Of a stretch of 64,000 nucleotides of DNA, positions 7,155 to 16,535 are shown one piece after another; within the stretch, counting starts at the first letter, position 1; the number at the start of each line of letters is the position of its first letter. The DNA is from Pseudomonadota bacterium. Lineage in GTDB: Bacteria; Pseudomonadota; Alphaproteobacteria; Micropepsales; Micropepsaceae. The DNA lies in contig JAFEEQ010000004.1 of assembly GCA_018241025.1 (NCBI GenBank), forward strand, positions 1 to 64,000, read 5' to 3'. The translations under genes were made by a program, and so were the position numbers. A model generated the notes under the pieces. That model was not told the origin of the DNA, did no database searches, and saw nothing but the letters and a program-made list of their open reading frames with translations.

Positions 7155-8096
7155 TCACAAAACAGTCTCCGCGCCGTAGGCGATGTACGACAGGTGCACG
7201 GCCTCATGGATCTGCTCGCATTGCCTGGTGACGTCGGCGAGGAAGGGCACGATCGCGCCGCTCATCAGCTCCTCGATCTGTCCGAAGTCGACCGTCGCCT
7301 TCAGCTTGCCGGCAAGCCGTTCGACATTCGCCCGGCGGGCCGGCGGCGCCGCGGGCGCGACACGGTTGAGCGCATCGCAGATGCTGTCGATCGAGAACCG
7401 CACCGAATGCGGGAATTCGGCGTCGAACACCAGGAATTCGGCGATCGTCTCGGGCTTGATCTGCGCGGTGTAGGCTTTGCAGTAGGGCTCGAAGGCCGTG
7501 CAGAACTTGAGGAGCACCAGCCAGTCGAAATATTTCGGCGTCGTCACGCCCGGCACCTGGCGATAATACAGATCGAGCAGGCGGCTGACGAGCTGCGCCC
7601 GTTCGATATGCCGCCCGAGCTGGATGAAGTGCCAGCCCTCGTTGTGACTCAGCGTCGAATAGATCACGCCCTCGAGGGTGTGCAGGTCTTCGAGCGCCTC
7701 ACGGAAGATTCGCGCCGGATGATGCCCCCACACTGCCTCGGTCGTCACCGGCTGGAGGCGGAGGTAAAGTTTGTTGAGATGCTCCCACACCTCGGTCGAT
7801 AGCTGTTCGCGCACCTGCCGCGCATTGTCGCGCGCAAAGCGCAGCGAGGAGAGCAGCGACGACGAATTGAACCTGTTGAACGCCAGCGCCTGGGTGATGA
7901 CATAGGCGTCGTGACCCTTGCCGGCGAACTCCTCCGCCGACAGCGCCTCGACGACACGATGCCAGGACGCATCGGCATCCTCGCGCGTCTGCTCGACCAT
8001 CGATTCGAGCTTCACCGCGACCAGCCGCGCCGTGTGCTCGGCGCGCTCGATATAGCGCGCCATCCAGTAAAGCGAATCTGCGACGCGGGAGAGCAT
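7155..8096 (-). CDS. Alpha-E domain protein
   Basis: 313 residues, all helical. The N-terminus MLSRVADSLYWMARYIERAE and repeated helices such as WHFIQLGRHIERAQLVSRLL identify the alpha-E family. These proteins nearly always accompany circularly permuted ATP-grasp proteins and transglutaminase-like proteins, as here. The biochemical role is not established; a scaffold or peptide-synthesis partner has been proposed. It is the middle gene of the leftward block, with repeat-like intergenic DNA on both sides. Confidence 0.9.
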   Translation of the reverse strand: MLSRVADSLYWMARYIERAEHTARLVAVKLESMVEQTREDADASWHRVVEALSAEEFAGKGHDAYVITQALAFNRFNSSSLLSSLRFARDNARQVREQLSTEVWEHLNKLYLRLQPVTTEAVWGHHPARIFREALEDLHTLEGVIYSTLSHNEGWHFIQLGRHIERAQLVSRLLDLYYRQVPGVTTPKYFDWLVLLKFCTAFEPYCKAYTAQIKPETIAEFLVFDAEFPHSVRFSIDSICDALNRVAPAAPPARRANVERLAGKLKATVDFGQIEELMSGAIVPFLADVTRQCEQIHEAVHLSYIAYGAETVL

Positions 8097-8102
8097 GTTT
8101 AT

Positions 8103-8212
8103 CCCTCCCCTGAAAGGGGAGGGCGGACCGGCACAGCCGGTCCGGGAGGGGTCATTCGACGAACCCCCACCCGGCTCGCGCCGCTCGCCGACCTCCCCCT
8201 TTCAGGGGGAGG
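8103..8212. repeat. Long inverted-repeat intergenic element
   Basis: Two small hairpins bound the element: CTCCCCTGAAAGGGGAG on the left and CCTCCCCCTTTCAGGGGGAG on the right. Between them are further GC-rich arms (CGGACCGGC...CCGGTCCGGGAGG). It fills the gap between the ATP-grasp and alpha-E genes and looks like a REP/MITE-type element; related CTCCCC hairpins occur at 22479-22609. Confidence 0.6.
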
Positions 8213-8226
8213 ATTTCCGGTCGCCA

Positions 8227-9780
8227 TCATTCGCTCAGCACCCAGGTGTCTTTCGATCCGCCGCCCTGGCTCGAATTCACCACCAGGCTGCCGCGCTTCA
8301 GCGCCACGCGGGTCAGCGCCCCGGGCACGATCGTCGTGGTCTCGCCATGGAGGATGAACGGGCGCAGATCGACATGGCGCGCCTCGACGCCGCCGTCGAC
8401 GAAGGTCGGCGCGGTCGAAAGCTGGATCGTCGGCTGGGCGATGTAATTGTCGGGATCGGCCTTGATCTTCTCGGCGAATGCCGCGCGCTCGGCCTTGCTG
8501 GCATGCGGGCCGACCAGCATGCCATAGCCGCCGCTCTCGCCCACCGCCTTCACCACCAGCTTGTCGAGATTGGCCAGCACGTGATCGAGCGCCTTCTCCT
8601 CCCGGCAGAGATAGGTTTCGACATTGTTGAGGATCGGCTCTTCCGACAGGTAGTAGCGGATCAGCCGCGGCACATAGGCATAGATCGCCTTGTCGTCGGC
8701 CACGCCGGTGCCGAGCGCATTGGCGATCACGACATTGCCGGCACGATAGGCGTTGAAGATGCCGGGCACGCCGAGCGCCGAATCCTCACGGAAGTTCAGC
8801 GGATCGATGAAGTCGTCGTCGATGCGGCGATAGATGACATCGATGCGCTTGAGGCCGGAAGTCGTCCGTGTATAGACCACATTGTCGTTGACCAGCAGAT
8901 CGCGCCCCTCGACCAGCTCGACGCCCATCTGGCGGGCGAGGAAGGCATGCTCGAAATAGGCCGAGTTGAAAACGCCCGGCGTCAGCACGGCGATCGATAC
9001 ATCTTCGTGGAACGGCGCCAGGCTGCGCAGCATCGCGAGCAGCTCGTTCGGATAATGCTCGATCGCGCGCACGCCCATCGAGCGGAACACCGCCGGAAAG
9101 GCGCGCCGCACTACGTCGCGATTGGCAAGCATGTAGGACACGCCGGAAGGAACGCGCAGATTGTCCTCGAGAATGACGAACTCGCCGTTCTCGCCGCGGA
9201 TCAGGTCCGAGCCGCACACATTCACATAGGCGCCGTGCGGCACCGGAAGCCCCCGCATCTCGCGGCGGTAGTGCTTGGAGCCGTAAATCATCGAACGCGG
9301 GATGATGCCGTCCTTCAGCACCCGGGCATCGCCATAGATGTCGCGCAGGAAGAGGTTGAGCACCTGGATGCGCTGCTTCAGCCCGGCCTCGATCCGCGCC
9401 CATTCCTGGGCGGTGACGATGCGCGGCAGCAGATCCGTCGGGATGATCCGCTCGGTCGCCTGATTGTCGCTGTAGACGGTGAAGGTGATGCCCTGGTGTA
9501 GGAAGGAGAGTTCGACCGCCTGCTGGCGCCTGAGCAACTCCTCGGGCGCGAGCGTGCTCAGCCTTCCATCGAGCGAAGCGTAATGGCTCCGGACCTTGCC
9601 CTCCGGGGTGAACATCTCGTCGAACGGCTTGCCGAGGGCATATTGCTCGTAGGGCGCATCCTTGCCCGGCACGCAGAGGCGGCTCTCCAGATGCTGGTCG
9701 GGCCCGCCGAAATCTTCCGTGTGCGCCAGGACGTCATGCTGCATTGCGAAATCTGACGGGATTTCGCGGTCATCCGTCAA
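8227..9780 (-). CDS. Circularly permuted ATP-grasp type 2 protein
   Basis: About 517 residues from a TTG at 9780; an ATG at 9744 ([11 protein letters not shown]) is an equally possible start, and neither has a clear ribosome site. Family signatures include [13 protein letters not shown], the [18 protein letters not shown] stretch, [20 protein letters not shown], and the C-terminal [15 protein letters not shown] glycine-rich loop expected of the permuted ATP-grasp fold. Such enzymes are predicted carboxylate-amine ligases that activate a carboxyl group with ATP. It heads the ATP-grasp/alpha-E/transglutaminase run. Substrate unknown. Confidence 0.9.
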   Translation of the reverse strand: MTDDREIPSDFAMQHDVLAHTEDFGGPDQHLESRLCVPGKDAPYEQYALGKPFDEMFTPEGKVRSHYASLDGRLSTLAPEELLRRQQAVELSFLHQGITFTVYSDNQATERIIPTDLLPRIVTAQEWARIEAGLKQRIQVLNLFLRDIYGDARVLKDGIIPRSMIYGSKHYRREMRGLPVPHGAYVNVCGSDLIRGENGEFVILEDNLRVPSGVSYMLANRDVVRRAFPAVFRSMGVRAIEHYPNELLAMLRSLAPFHEDVSIAVLTPGVFNSAYFEHAFLARQMGVELVEGRDLLVNDNVVYTRTTSGLKRIDVIYRRIDDDFIDPLNFREDSALGVPGIFNAYRAGNVVIANALGTGVADDKAIYAYVPRLIRYYLSEEPILNNVETYLCREEKALDHVLANLDKLVVKAVGESGGYGMLVGPHASKAERAAFAEKIKADPDNYIAQPTIQLSTAPTFVDGGVEARHVDLRPFILHGETTTIVPGALTRVALKRGSLVVNSSQGGGSKDTWVLSE

Positions 9781-9828
9781 GCGGTAGCGTGCCCGGCCCC
9801 GATCTTGCCGGTGGTCAAATCCGCGCAG

Positions 9829-10863
9829 TCAGCTGCGACGGCCCTTCTTCACCGGTGCCGGCGCCGGGCCGATTCCGTGCGAGCCGAGGAAGTCGCGCAC
9901 GTCGCTGGCCGACTGGAAATCGACCTCTTCCATCGGGATGTGCCCGGTCCCGGCGTAGATCAGGAGCTTCGACCCGGGGATCGCGTCGCGCCATTCGCCT
10001 GCCGCGGCGACCGGGATGAGGTGATCCTCCTCGCCCCAAAGGATCAGCACCGGCATCTTCAGCGCGGCGACATGATCCTTCACATAGCTCTGGTCGGCGC
10101 TGGAGTACTCGCCGAAACGTTCCATCGTCGCCTCGCGTGAACCCTCCATCAGTGCGAGGTCGGTATATTGTTCGATCATCGCATTGGTGAGGATGCCGGG
10201 GCGCACGATCGCGTCGTTCAGGCCTTCCTTGATCAACGGTTCGGGATCGAGATGGGTCATGATCATCCGCGCCGGGCCGAAACGCATCAGGCGGAAGCCG
10301 AGCGGCACGTGATCGCCCTGCGGCGAGGGCATGCCGGCCGCATCGACCAGGATCAGCGCGGTGACTCGGTCGGCGTGATCTTCGGCGAAGCGCGCCGCCA
10401 CGCCGCCGCCCATCGAATTTCCGGCAAGAGCGAAAGTCCGCAATCCGATCTTGTCCGCGAAGGCGAGGACGAAGTTCTCCATCCCGGCCTGGGTGTAGTC
10501 GCCGTTCGGTGTCGCGCCGGTCAGGCCGTGCGCCGGAAGATCGACCGAGACGACGCGATAATGATCGGACAGACGCTGCGACCACTTCTCCCAGGTGAAC
10601 AGCGAAGCGTTCGAGCCGTGCAGCAGCAACAGCACCGGGGCGTTCTCGTTGCCACGGATGCGGTAATGAACGCGTGCCGGCTTGTTCGCCGCCGGATCGG
10701 CATCGGGCAGGGTCGAGGCATACGTGACCTCGGTGAATTGCGAGGGCGGCGTGGCATATTTCGCCTCAAGCGTCGCGCGCGGAATGCTCGACTTGCTGAA
10801 CGCGACCAGCAGACCGACCACGATGAGCAGAACGATGACCGCGATTCCGGCAAACCAACGCAT
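9829..10863 (-). CDS. Membrane-anchored alpha/beta hydrolase
   Basis: 344 residues from the ATG at 10863, which has AGG about eight bases upstream and places a hydrophobic helix (WFAGIAVIVLLIVVGLLVAF) at the very N-terminus. The alpha/beta hydrolase triad is visible: serine in GNSMGGG, acid in ILWGEEDHLIP and histidine in AGTGHIPMEE, with the oxyanion motif LLLHGSN. It is probably an inner-membrane-anchored enzyme facing the periplasm. It lies 48 bp upstream of the ATP-grasp gene on the same strand and may be co-transcribed with it. Substrate not predictable. Confidence 0.85.
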   Translation of the reverse strand: MRWFAGIAVIVLLIVVGLLVAFSKSSIPRATLEAKYATPPSQFTEVTYASTLPDADPAANKPARVHYRIRGNENAPVLLLLHGSNASLFTWEKWSQRLSDHYRVVSVDLPAHGLTGATPNGDYTQAGMENFVLAFADKIGLRTFALAGNSMGGGVAARFAEDHADRVTALILVDAAGMPSPQGDHVPLGFRLMRFGPARMIMTHLDPEPLIKEGLNDAIVRPGILTNAMIEQYTDLALMEGSREATMERFGEYSSADQSYVKDHVAALKMPVLILWGEEDHLIPVAAAGEWRDAIPGSKLLIYAGTGHIPMEEVDFQSASDVRDFLGSHGIGPAPAPVKKGRRS

Positions 10864-10950
10864 GGCGAACCTCGCTTGAACAGGCCGCGCCGCATATAGC
10901 CTGCGACGCCGGACGGCGGAAGGCATCCGCCGCTTACATGAACGACAGAG

Positions 10951-11661
10951 TTAACGCTTCGATCCGTCGCTTAGGCAGTCGAGCAGCGCCGTCTGGTTGG
11001 GACGTGCCGCAATCCGGATTTCGCGGAACGCCGTCTCCGCAAGGGGCCGCGCCGCCGCTGCGCTGATCGCCGCCGCGATCAATCCGTCCGGCGGCAGGCC
11101 GGCTTTACGCAGACAATCGACGAGGATTTGTGCGCTGCGCGCCGAGAACAGGATGACCGCGTCGGCCGCGCCGGTCGCGATGGCGCTGCGCGCGGCTTCG
11201 GGCAGGTCGGCGACGGCCGGCACGTCATAGAGCACTTCGCTGCGGACCGCGAAGCCGGCCGCGGTCAGAAGGCCTGCCAGCCGTCCCTCCGCCTCGGCGC
11301 CGGCGGCATGGAGGAGCGCGCCGTCCTGCGGCTTCAGCGTCGCACGCACGACATCCGCCAGCGTGTCGACATTTCCATCGGCGTCCTCGACCTCCGCGAA
11401 GCCGGCATCGCGCGCCGCCTGCGCGGTCTGCGAACCGACTGCGAAGACGCGAAAGTCGCGCAGCGATGTGCGCCGCGCCAGCGCACGCACGCCATTGGCA
11501 CTGGTGAACAGCAGCGCCTGCACGCGATCGAGATGCAGCGGATGGCCGTCGTGATAGCGCACGCCGAGCAGCGGCGCGATGATCGCCTCATGTCCGCGTG
11601 CCCTGAGCAGCGCCGCGGTCTCCGCGGCATCGCCTTCAGGCCGCGTCACCAGCACGCGCAT
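10951..11661 (-). CDS. hemD: Uroporphyrinogen-III synthase
   Basis: 236 residues from the ATG at 11661, which shares one base with the hemC stop (TGATG), so translation is coupled. It closes and rearranges hydroxymethylbilane to uroporphyrinogen III in haem, sirohaem and cobalamin synthesis. The N-terminus MRVLVTRPEGDA, the FTSANGVRALA motif and the AVILFSARSAQ motif are typical. HemD sequences are poorly conserved, but the fused hemC-hemD arrangement makes the call secure. Confidence 0.92.
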   Translation of the reverse strand: MRVLVTRPEGDAAETAALLRARGHEAIIAPLLGVRYHDGHPLHLDRVQALLFTSANGVRALARRTSLRDFRVFAVGSQTAQAARDAGFAEVEDADGNVDTLADVVRATLKPQDGALLHAAGAEAEGRLAGLLTAAGFAVRSEVLYDVPAVADLPEAARSAIATGAADAVILFSARSAQILVDCLRKAGLPPDGLIAAAISAAAARPLAETAFREIRIAARPNQTALLDCLSDGSKR

Positions 11662-12587
11662 CAGAGCGTGAGCCACTGCGCGACGCGCGGTTTCAGTTTT
11701 TCGCCCGCCTCACGTCCGGCGCGCGGCGCGCTCTCGCGCGGATTGTGACCGAGCGCGAGCGTGAATTCCGTCGTCACCGCTTCGCTGCCGTCGGGGGCCA
11801 GCACCTCGCCGCGGAACGACAGGCTGTCGCCTTCGATCGTCGCCAGTCCGGCGATCGGCGTGCGGCACGAACCGTCGAGCGCCGCCTGGAACGCGCGCTC
11901 GCAGGCGAGCGCGATTTCGCTCGGCATATGATTGAGCAGGCCGGTATGTTCGCGCGCGCCCGTATCGGCCTCGCGGATTTCGATCCCGACCACGCCCTGC
12001 CCCAGCGACGGCAGCCACGCGCTGGGCGGCAGCACGCGCGTCGCACGCGATGCAAGCCCAAGCCGTTTCAATCCGGCGAGGGCAAGAAAGATCGCATCCA
12101 TCTCGCCATCGTCGAGCTTCTTCAGCCGGGTATCGACATTGCCGCGCAGGAGCACGACATCGAGATCGGGCCGCGCACGCTTGGCCTGGGCATGACGGCG
12201 CACCGAACTCGTGCCGAGCCGCGCGCCTTTGGGCAGGTCCGCGAGCGACGTCGCCTTGTGCGAGATGAACGCCTCGCTCGGATCCTCGCGCTCGAGGAAC
12301 GCCGACAGCGAAAGGCCCGGTGGCAGCGCCGTCGGCACGTCCTTCATCGAGTGCACCGCGAGGTCGATATCCTCGCGCAGCAGCGCGTCTTCGAGTTCCT
12401 TGACGAACAGTCCTTTGCCGCCGGCATCGGCGAGACTGCGATCCTGGATGCGGTCGCCCGAGGTCTTGAGGATCACGATCTCGCAGACGGCGCCGGTGGC
12501 GATCAGACGGTCGCGCACCATATTGGCCTGGACGAGAGCGAGCTTGGAGCCTCGCGTTCCGAGGCGGAGAATCCGGTTTTGCGGCAT
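11661..12587 (-). CDS. hemC: Hydroxymethylbilane synthase (porphobilinogen deaminase)
   Basis: 308 residues, normal length. It polymerises four porphobilinogens on a covalent dipyrromethane cofactor. Cys241 in LDGSCRTPIAG carries that cofactor. Other signatures are GTRGSKLALVQA at the N-terminus, LAVHSMKDVPT and GARLGTSSVRR. Translated with hemD through a TGATG junction; divergent from tsaD across 53 bp. Confidence 0.97.
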   Translation of the reverse strand: MPQNRILRLGTRGSKLALVQANMVRDRLIATGAVCEIVILKTSGDRIQDRSLADAGGKGLFVKELEDALLREDIDLAVHSMKDVPTALPPGLSLSAFLEREDPSEAFISHKATSLADLPKGARLGTSSVRRHAQAKRARPDLDVVLLRGNVDTRLKKLDDGEMDAIFLALAGLKRLGLASRATRVLPPSAWLPSLGQGVVGIEIREADTGAREHTGLLNHMPSEIALACERAFQAALDGSCRTPIAGLATIEGDSLSFRGEVLAPDGSEAVTTEFTLALGHNPRESAPRAGREAGEKLKPRVAQWLTL

Positions 12588-12640
12588 GGGGCGTAAAGGT
12601 TTAGAGGACGGGTCGCGACCCTATCAAGGCCTGCAACGCT

Positions 12641-13717
12641 TTGCGCCCCCTGACCGTTCTCGGCATCGAAACGAGCTGCGACGAAACCGCCTGCGCGATC
12701 GTGCGCGGATCGGCGCCGGGGCCGGGCGAAATCCTGTCCAATATCGTGTTCAGCCAACTCGACGCCCATCGCCCTTATGGCGGCGTGGTGCCGGAGATCG
12801 CGGCGCGTGCCCATGTCGAGCGCCTTGACGGCATTGTCGAGGAAGCCCTGGCTGCCGCATCGCTGACGCTTTCGGATGTCGACGCCATCGCCGCCACGGC
12901 GGGTCCGGGTCTTATCGGCGGCGTGATGGTCGGGCTGACCACCGCCAAGGCGCTCGCGCTCGCCGCCGGCAAGCCCCTGGTCGCGGTCAATCATCTCGAA
13001 GCCCACGCCCTCACCGCCCGGCTGACCGAGGGCGTCGAATTTCCCTATCTGCTGCTGCTGATCTCCGGCGGCCATTGCCAGCTTCTCGCCGTCGAGGGCG
13101 TCGGCAAGTTCAAGCTCTACGGCACGACCATCGACGATGCGGTGGGCGAGGCCTTCGACAAGGTCGCAAAACTGCTGCGCCTGCCCTATCCCGGCGGTCC
13201 GCGCCTCGAGGAGGCCGCGCGCCAGGGCAATCCCAAACGCTATGCCCTGCCGCGGCCGATGCGTGGCCGCGCCGGATCGGATTTCTCGTTTTCAGGCCTG
13301 AAGACGGCCGTTCGTCTGGTTGTCGATGAGGGTGGCGTCTCGGTCGCCGATATGGCTGCGTCGTTCCAGTCCGCGGTGGTCGACATCCTCACCGATCGCA
13401 CGGAGAGCGCGATCCGCCGCTTCAAGACCGACTATCCGGACGCGACTTCGCCGGGTCTGGTTCTGGCCGGGGGCGTCGCCTCGAACGGGGCGATCCGGGG
13501 CGCCCTCACCGCGCTCGCGGCGCGCGAGGGCTTCCAGACAAAAATACCCCCGCCCAGGCTTTGCACGGACAATGCCGCGATGGTCGCCTGGGCGGGGGTT
13601 GAGCATGGCCAGCTCGGTTTTTTCGACGATATTGGGGTCTCGCCGAAAGCGCGCTGGCCGCTTGCAGGCGCACCGCTCGGGGGGAGTTTGAGCGCGCCGG
13701 CAAACCGGTCTGTTTAG
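12641..13717 (+). CDS. tsaD: tRNA threonylcarbamoyladenosine transferase TsaD
   Basis: 358 residues from a TTG codon. It transfers the threonylcarbamoyl group to A37 of ANN-decoding tRNAs as part of the TsaBDE complex. The ASKHA-fold start [15 protein letters not shown], the metal-binding NHLEAH (His118, His122), the ISGGHCQLL loop and the C-terminal [13 protein letters not shown] are all present. The start was set at the TTG because no ATG or GTG lies close upstream of the invariant LGIETS. It is divergent from hemC, as in many alphaproteobacteria. Confidence 0.96.
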   Translation: MRPLTVLGIETSCDETACAIVRGSAPGPGEILSNIVFSQLDAHRPYGGVVPEIAARAHVERLDGIVEEALAAASLTLSDVDAIAATAGPGLIGGVMVGLTTAKALALAAGKPLVAVNHLEAHALTARLTEGVEFPYLLLLISGGHCQLLAVEGVGKFKLYGTTIDDAVGEAFDKVAKLLRLPYPGGPRLEEAARQGNPKRYALPRPMRGRAGSDFSFSGLKTAVRLVVDEGGVSVADMAASFQSAVVDILTDRTESAIRRFKTDYPDATSPGLVLAGGVASNGAIRGALTALAAREGFQTKIPPPRLCTDNAAMVAWAGVEHGQLGFFDDIGVSPKARWPLAGAPLGGSLSAPANRSV

Positions 13718-13839
13718 ACGCTTACGAACTGCGCGAAGGTCAGAAACCCGGTCAGCGCGATCATCACGCCCGTCAGAACGCCGACGACGGCGTTGGAAAA
13801 CGAAGACTGCACGGGCGCGGTGGAATTGATGTTGGTCAT
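13714..13839 (-). CDS. 41-residue single-pass membrane peptide
   Basis: The ATG at 13839 is preceded by an excellent ribosome site (GGAGGAGG, about 5 bases away). The product begins [16 protein letters not shown] and continues as one hydrophobic helix of about 20 residues ending FAQFVSV. The stop overlaps the tsaD stop by four bases on the opposite strand. The reading frame stays open upstream to 13941, but the strong ribosome site argues for the short form. No family recognised. The strong translation signal is the main reason to regard it as real. Confidence 0.6.
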   Translation of the reverse strand: MTNINSTAPVQSSFSNAVVGVLTGVMIALTGFLTFAQFVSV

Positions 13840-14078
13840 GAGAACCTCCTCCTGTAATCCGGCCCTGGATCCCTTGACCCAGGCGCCGCCAAATTCCGTT
13901 GTCGGTGTCTGCCGACAGAGTGGGATATAGGTGGGCTCCATGAGGTTTCAATGAACGGTTTGAAAAATGTTCAGCGTTTATCGATTGCTTTACGACGTAT
14001 AACTAGCTGTTATAATTGTATTTTTGTGCATTGCAGCGTAAAGCCATGCGAATCCGACATGGAAGGAATACGCAAATC

Positions 14079-14873
14079 GTGAAGATCGCCACCTGGAACA
14101 TCAACTCGGTCCGGCTGCGCGCGCCGCTGCTCCAGCGCTTCATGAAGGAGCACCAGCCGGATGTCGTCGCGCTCCAGGAAACCAAGGTGGAAAACAGCCT
14201 GTTTCCGGGCGCGCCGTTCCACCGGCTTGGCTATGTCCACCAGGCGATCCACGGCCAGAAGGGCTACAACGGCGTCGCGATCTTCTCGAAAATCCCGATC
14301 CGCAAGACCGAGACCCTCGATTTCTGCCGCGAGGGCCATTGCCGCCATCTCGCGGTGACGCTCCAGAACGGCGTCGAGCTGCATGACTTCTACGTCCCCG
14401 CCGGCGGCGACATCCCCGATCCCGACGCCAATCCGAAATTTTCCCACAAGCTCGACTTTCTGGGCCGCATGGCGAGCATTTTCGCCAAGCGCAAGGACGG
14501 CGCGCGCAAGCCGGTCGTTCTGGTCGGCGATCTCAACATCGCCCCGCTCGAACACGATGTCTGGAGCCACAAGCAACTCCTCGATGTCGTCAGCCACACC
14601 CCGGTCGAGACCAAGCTGCTCGGCGAGGTCAAAGCCGCCTTCGACTGGACCGACGTCACCCGCGAATTCGTGCCCCACGACCAGAAGAGCTATTCCTGGT
14701 GGAGCTACCGCGCCGCCGATTGGGCGGCGAGCGACCGCGGCCGCCGCCTCGACCACATCTGGGTCAGCCCTGCGCTGAAGGGCGCGCTCAAAAACCAGCA
14801 GATCGTCCGCAAGATGCGCGGCTGGCAAAAAGCCTCCGACCATGTGCCGGTGGTGGCGGAGATCGACGTCTGA
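14079..14873 (+). CDS. xthA: Exodeoxyribonuclease III
   Basis: 264 residues from the GTG at 14079, which begins the invariant KIATWNINSVRLR; GGAAGGA lies about 11 bases upstream. In-frame upstream ATGs at 14016 and 14046 would add residues that are not conserved. Endonuclease/exonuclease/phosphatase fold acting at abasic sites in base-excision repair. Catalytic elements seen: LQETKVEN (metal-binding Glu), VLVGDLNIAPLEHDVW, RLDHIWVS and the terminal SDHVPVV histidine. Confidence 0.93.
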   Translation: MKIATWNINSVRLRAPLLQRFMKEHQPDVVALQETKVENSLFPGAPFHRLGYVHQAIHGQKGYNGVAIFSKIPIRKTETLDFCREGHCRHLAVTLQNGVELHDFYVPAGGDIPDPDANPKFSHKLDFLGRMASIFAKRKDGARKPVVLVGDLNIAPLEHDVWSHKQLLDVVSHTPVETKLLGEVKAAFDWTDVTREFVPHDQKSYSWWSYRAADWAASDRGRRLDHIWVSPALKGALKNQQIVRKMRGWQKASDHVPVVAEIDV

Positions 14874-14886
14874 TCTGAGAAGACTG

Positions 14887-14934
14887 CCATCCTTCGATCC
14901 ACCTACGCTAAAGCTTCGGTGGATCGAAGGATGG
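14887..14934. repeat. 48-bp dispersed palindromic repeat, copy 1
   Basis: Arms CCATCCTTCGATCCACC and GGTGGATCGAAGGATGG flank a 14-bp centre. The reverse complement is identical over all 48 bases to 42291-42338. The shared sequence extends a few bases beyond the arms on the GACTGCC side. It lies just after xthA and could also act as a transcript-end hairpin. Confidence 0.85.
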
Positions 14935-15034
14935 GGCTGGTACAGATTCTCGCGCGCCACACGCTTTAGCCGCCGACGGTTTCCGCGCTATCCTGCGTTA
15001 ACGAGAACGACAATTCGCAAATCGGGAACGCGCC

Positions 15035-16354
15035 ATGGCCGATCTTCTGAAGCTCTCCTCTTCCATCATCGACGGCACCACCGCGATCTCATCCGATGGC
15101 GTCAGCAATGTCCGCGACCTGCCGGTCAACCGCATCACTGGCGAGCTCTCCGAAGTCGCCGACGGCATCGCGATGATCGAAGCCTTCAGCCATGTCGTGC
15201 TGTTCAAGACCGATGACGGCCTCGTGCTGTTCGACACAAGCCTCGAAGCCTTCGGCCCGCAGGTCGTGAAGGCGATGCGTGGCTGGACCGACGCGCCGGT
15301 GCGCGCCATTACCTACACCCATGGCCATGTCGATCACGTCGGCGGTGCCGGTGCGATCCTCGCCGAGGCGGCGGAGCGCAAACGCGCCCGCCCGCAGGTG
15401 ATCGGCCATGAGAACGTCAAGCCGCGCTTCGACCGCTACAATCTCACCTCCGGCTACAACTCCGCGATCAATGCGCGCCAGTTCGGCGGCGCCGGACGCA
15501 GCCGTATCCAGATGGGCGCGGCCGACCATTTCGGTCCCGCCGAATGGGTCGAGCCCGACACTGCGTTCAGCGAACGCATGGGTTTCGCCGCCGGCAACAC
15601 GCGCTTCGACATGCGCCACGCCAAGGGCGAGACCGACGATCATCTCTGGGCCTGGATCCCGGAGCGCAAGACCGTCGTGGTCGGCGATTTCCTCATCTGG
15701 GTGTTCCCCAATGCCGGCAATCCGCAGAAGGTCCAGCGCTATCCGCTCGACTGGGCGCGCGCGCTGCGCGAGATGGCGGCGCTGGAGCCCGAGCTGCTTC
15801 TGCCCGCGCATGGCCTCCCCATCGAAGGCCGCGCCCGCATCGCCATGGTGCTCGACGATGTCGCCGGCGCGCTGGAATCGCTCCTCAAGCAGACGCTCGA
15901 GATGATGAATGCCGGCGAGCGCCTCAACGCCATCATCCAGTCGGTGAAGCTGCCGAAAGAGGTGCTGGAGAAGCCCTATCTCAAGCCCGTCTATGACGAG
16001 CCCGAATTCGTCGTGCGCAACATCTGGCGCATGTATGGCGGCTGGTATGACGGCAATCCGGCGAACCTGAAGCCCGCCTCCGACGCCGCCGTCGCCGCCG
16101 AACTTGCGAAGCTCGCCGGCGGCGCCGACAAGCTGGCGCGCCGCGCGCAGGAGCTGGCGCAGGCCGGCGATCACCGCCTCGCCTGCCATCTCGCAGAGAT
16201 GGCCGTCCTCGCCGATCCCGGCTCACACAATGCCCACGGCGCCCGCGCCGATGTCTACGAGTCGCGGATGAAGACCGAACTCTCCCTCATGTCCCGCGGC
16301 ATCTACGGCGACGCCGCACGGACTTCGCGCGAGAAGTCGGGGAAGAACGGGTAG
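15035..16354 (+). CDS. Alkylsulfatase-like metallo-beta-lactamase-fold hydrolase
   Basis: 439 residues. The metal-binding THGHVDHVGG motif lies about 95 residues into the protein, followed by further ligands in MRHAKGETDDHLWAW and LLPAHGLP. The later domain with NIWRMYGGWYDGNPANLKPA matches the dimerisation domain of SdsA1/BDS1-type alkylsulfatases, and the C-terminal helices include LACHLAEMAVLADP. Such enzymes hydrolyse primary alkyl sulfates to alcohols and sulfate. No signal peptide is visible, so it is probably cytoplasmic. The true substrate may differ. Confidence 0.85.
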   Translation: MADLLKLSSSIIDGTTAISSDGVSNVRDLPVNRITGELSEVADGIAMIEAFSHVVLFKTDDGLVLFDTSLEAFGPQVVKAMRGWTDAPVRAITYTHGHVDHVGGAGAILAEAAERKRARPQVIGHENVKPRFDRYNLTSGYNSAINARQFGGAGRSRIQMGAADHFGPAEWVEPDTAFSERMGFAAGNTRFDMRHAKGETDDHLWAWIPERKTVVVGDFLIWVFPNAGNPQKVQRYPLDWARALREMAALEPELLLPAHGLPIEGRARIAMVLDDVAGALESLLKQTLEMMNAGERLNAIIQSVKLPKEVLEKPYLKPVYDEPEFVVRNIWRMYGGWYDGNPANLKPASDAAVAAELAKLAGGADKLARRAQELAQAGDHRLACHLAEMAVLADPGSHNAHGARADVYESRMKTELSLMSRGIYGDAARTSREKSGKNG

Positions 16355-16388
16355 GCGCGGCGCGCAAATCTTTTAAGAGAAGATGTTC

Positions 16389-16503
16389 GTCATGGGCGGC
16401 CCTGAGCCGCCCATCCATCGCATCCGCGTCAGCGGATGCCGCTAGAGCAACAGGGCGCGTCGACACGCGCCGGATGGATGGGCGGGTTGAACCCGCCCAT
16501 GAC
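16389..16503. repeat. 115-bp palindromic dispersed repeat, copy 1
   Basis: It begins GTCATGGGCGGCCCTGAGCC and ends in the complementary AACCCGCCCATGAC. In between are CATCCGCGTCAGCGGATG and CGCGTCGACACGCGCC hairpins. A second copy with the same order of elements is at 35131-35239, and a short relative at 20672-20699. Confidence 0.8.
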
Positions 16504-16535
16504 GAGTCAGGTTGGATTGCAATCGCACCAAAGCT

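Noticed and set aside
8095..9501. Long rightward open frame opposite the ATP-grasp gene
   Set aside because: No ribosome site or recognisable motif; it mirrors codons of a well-identified protein.
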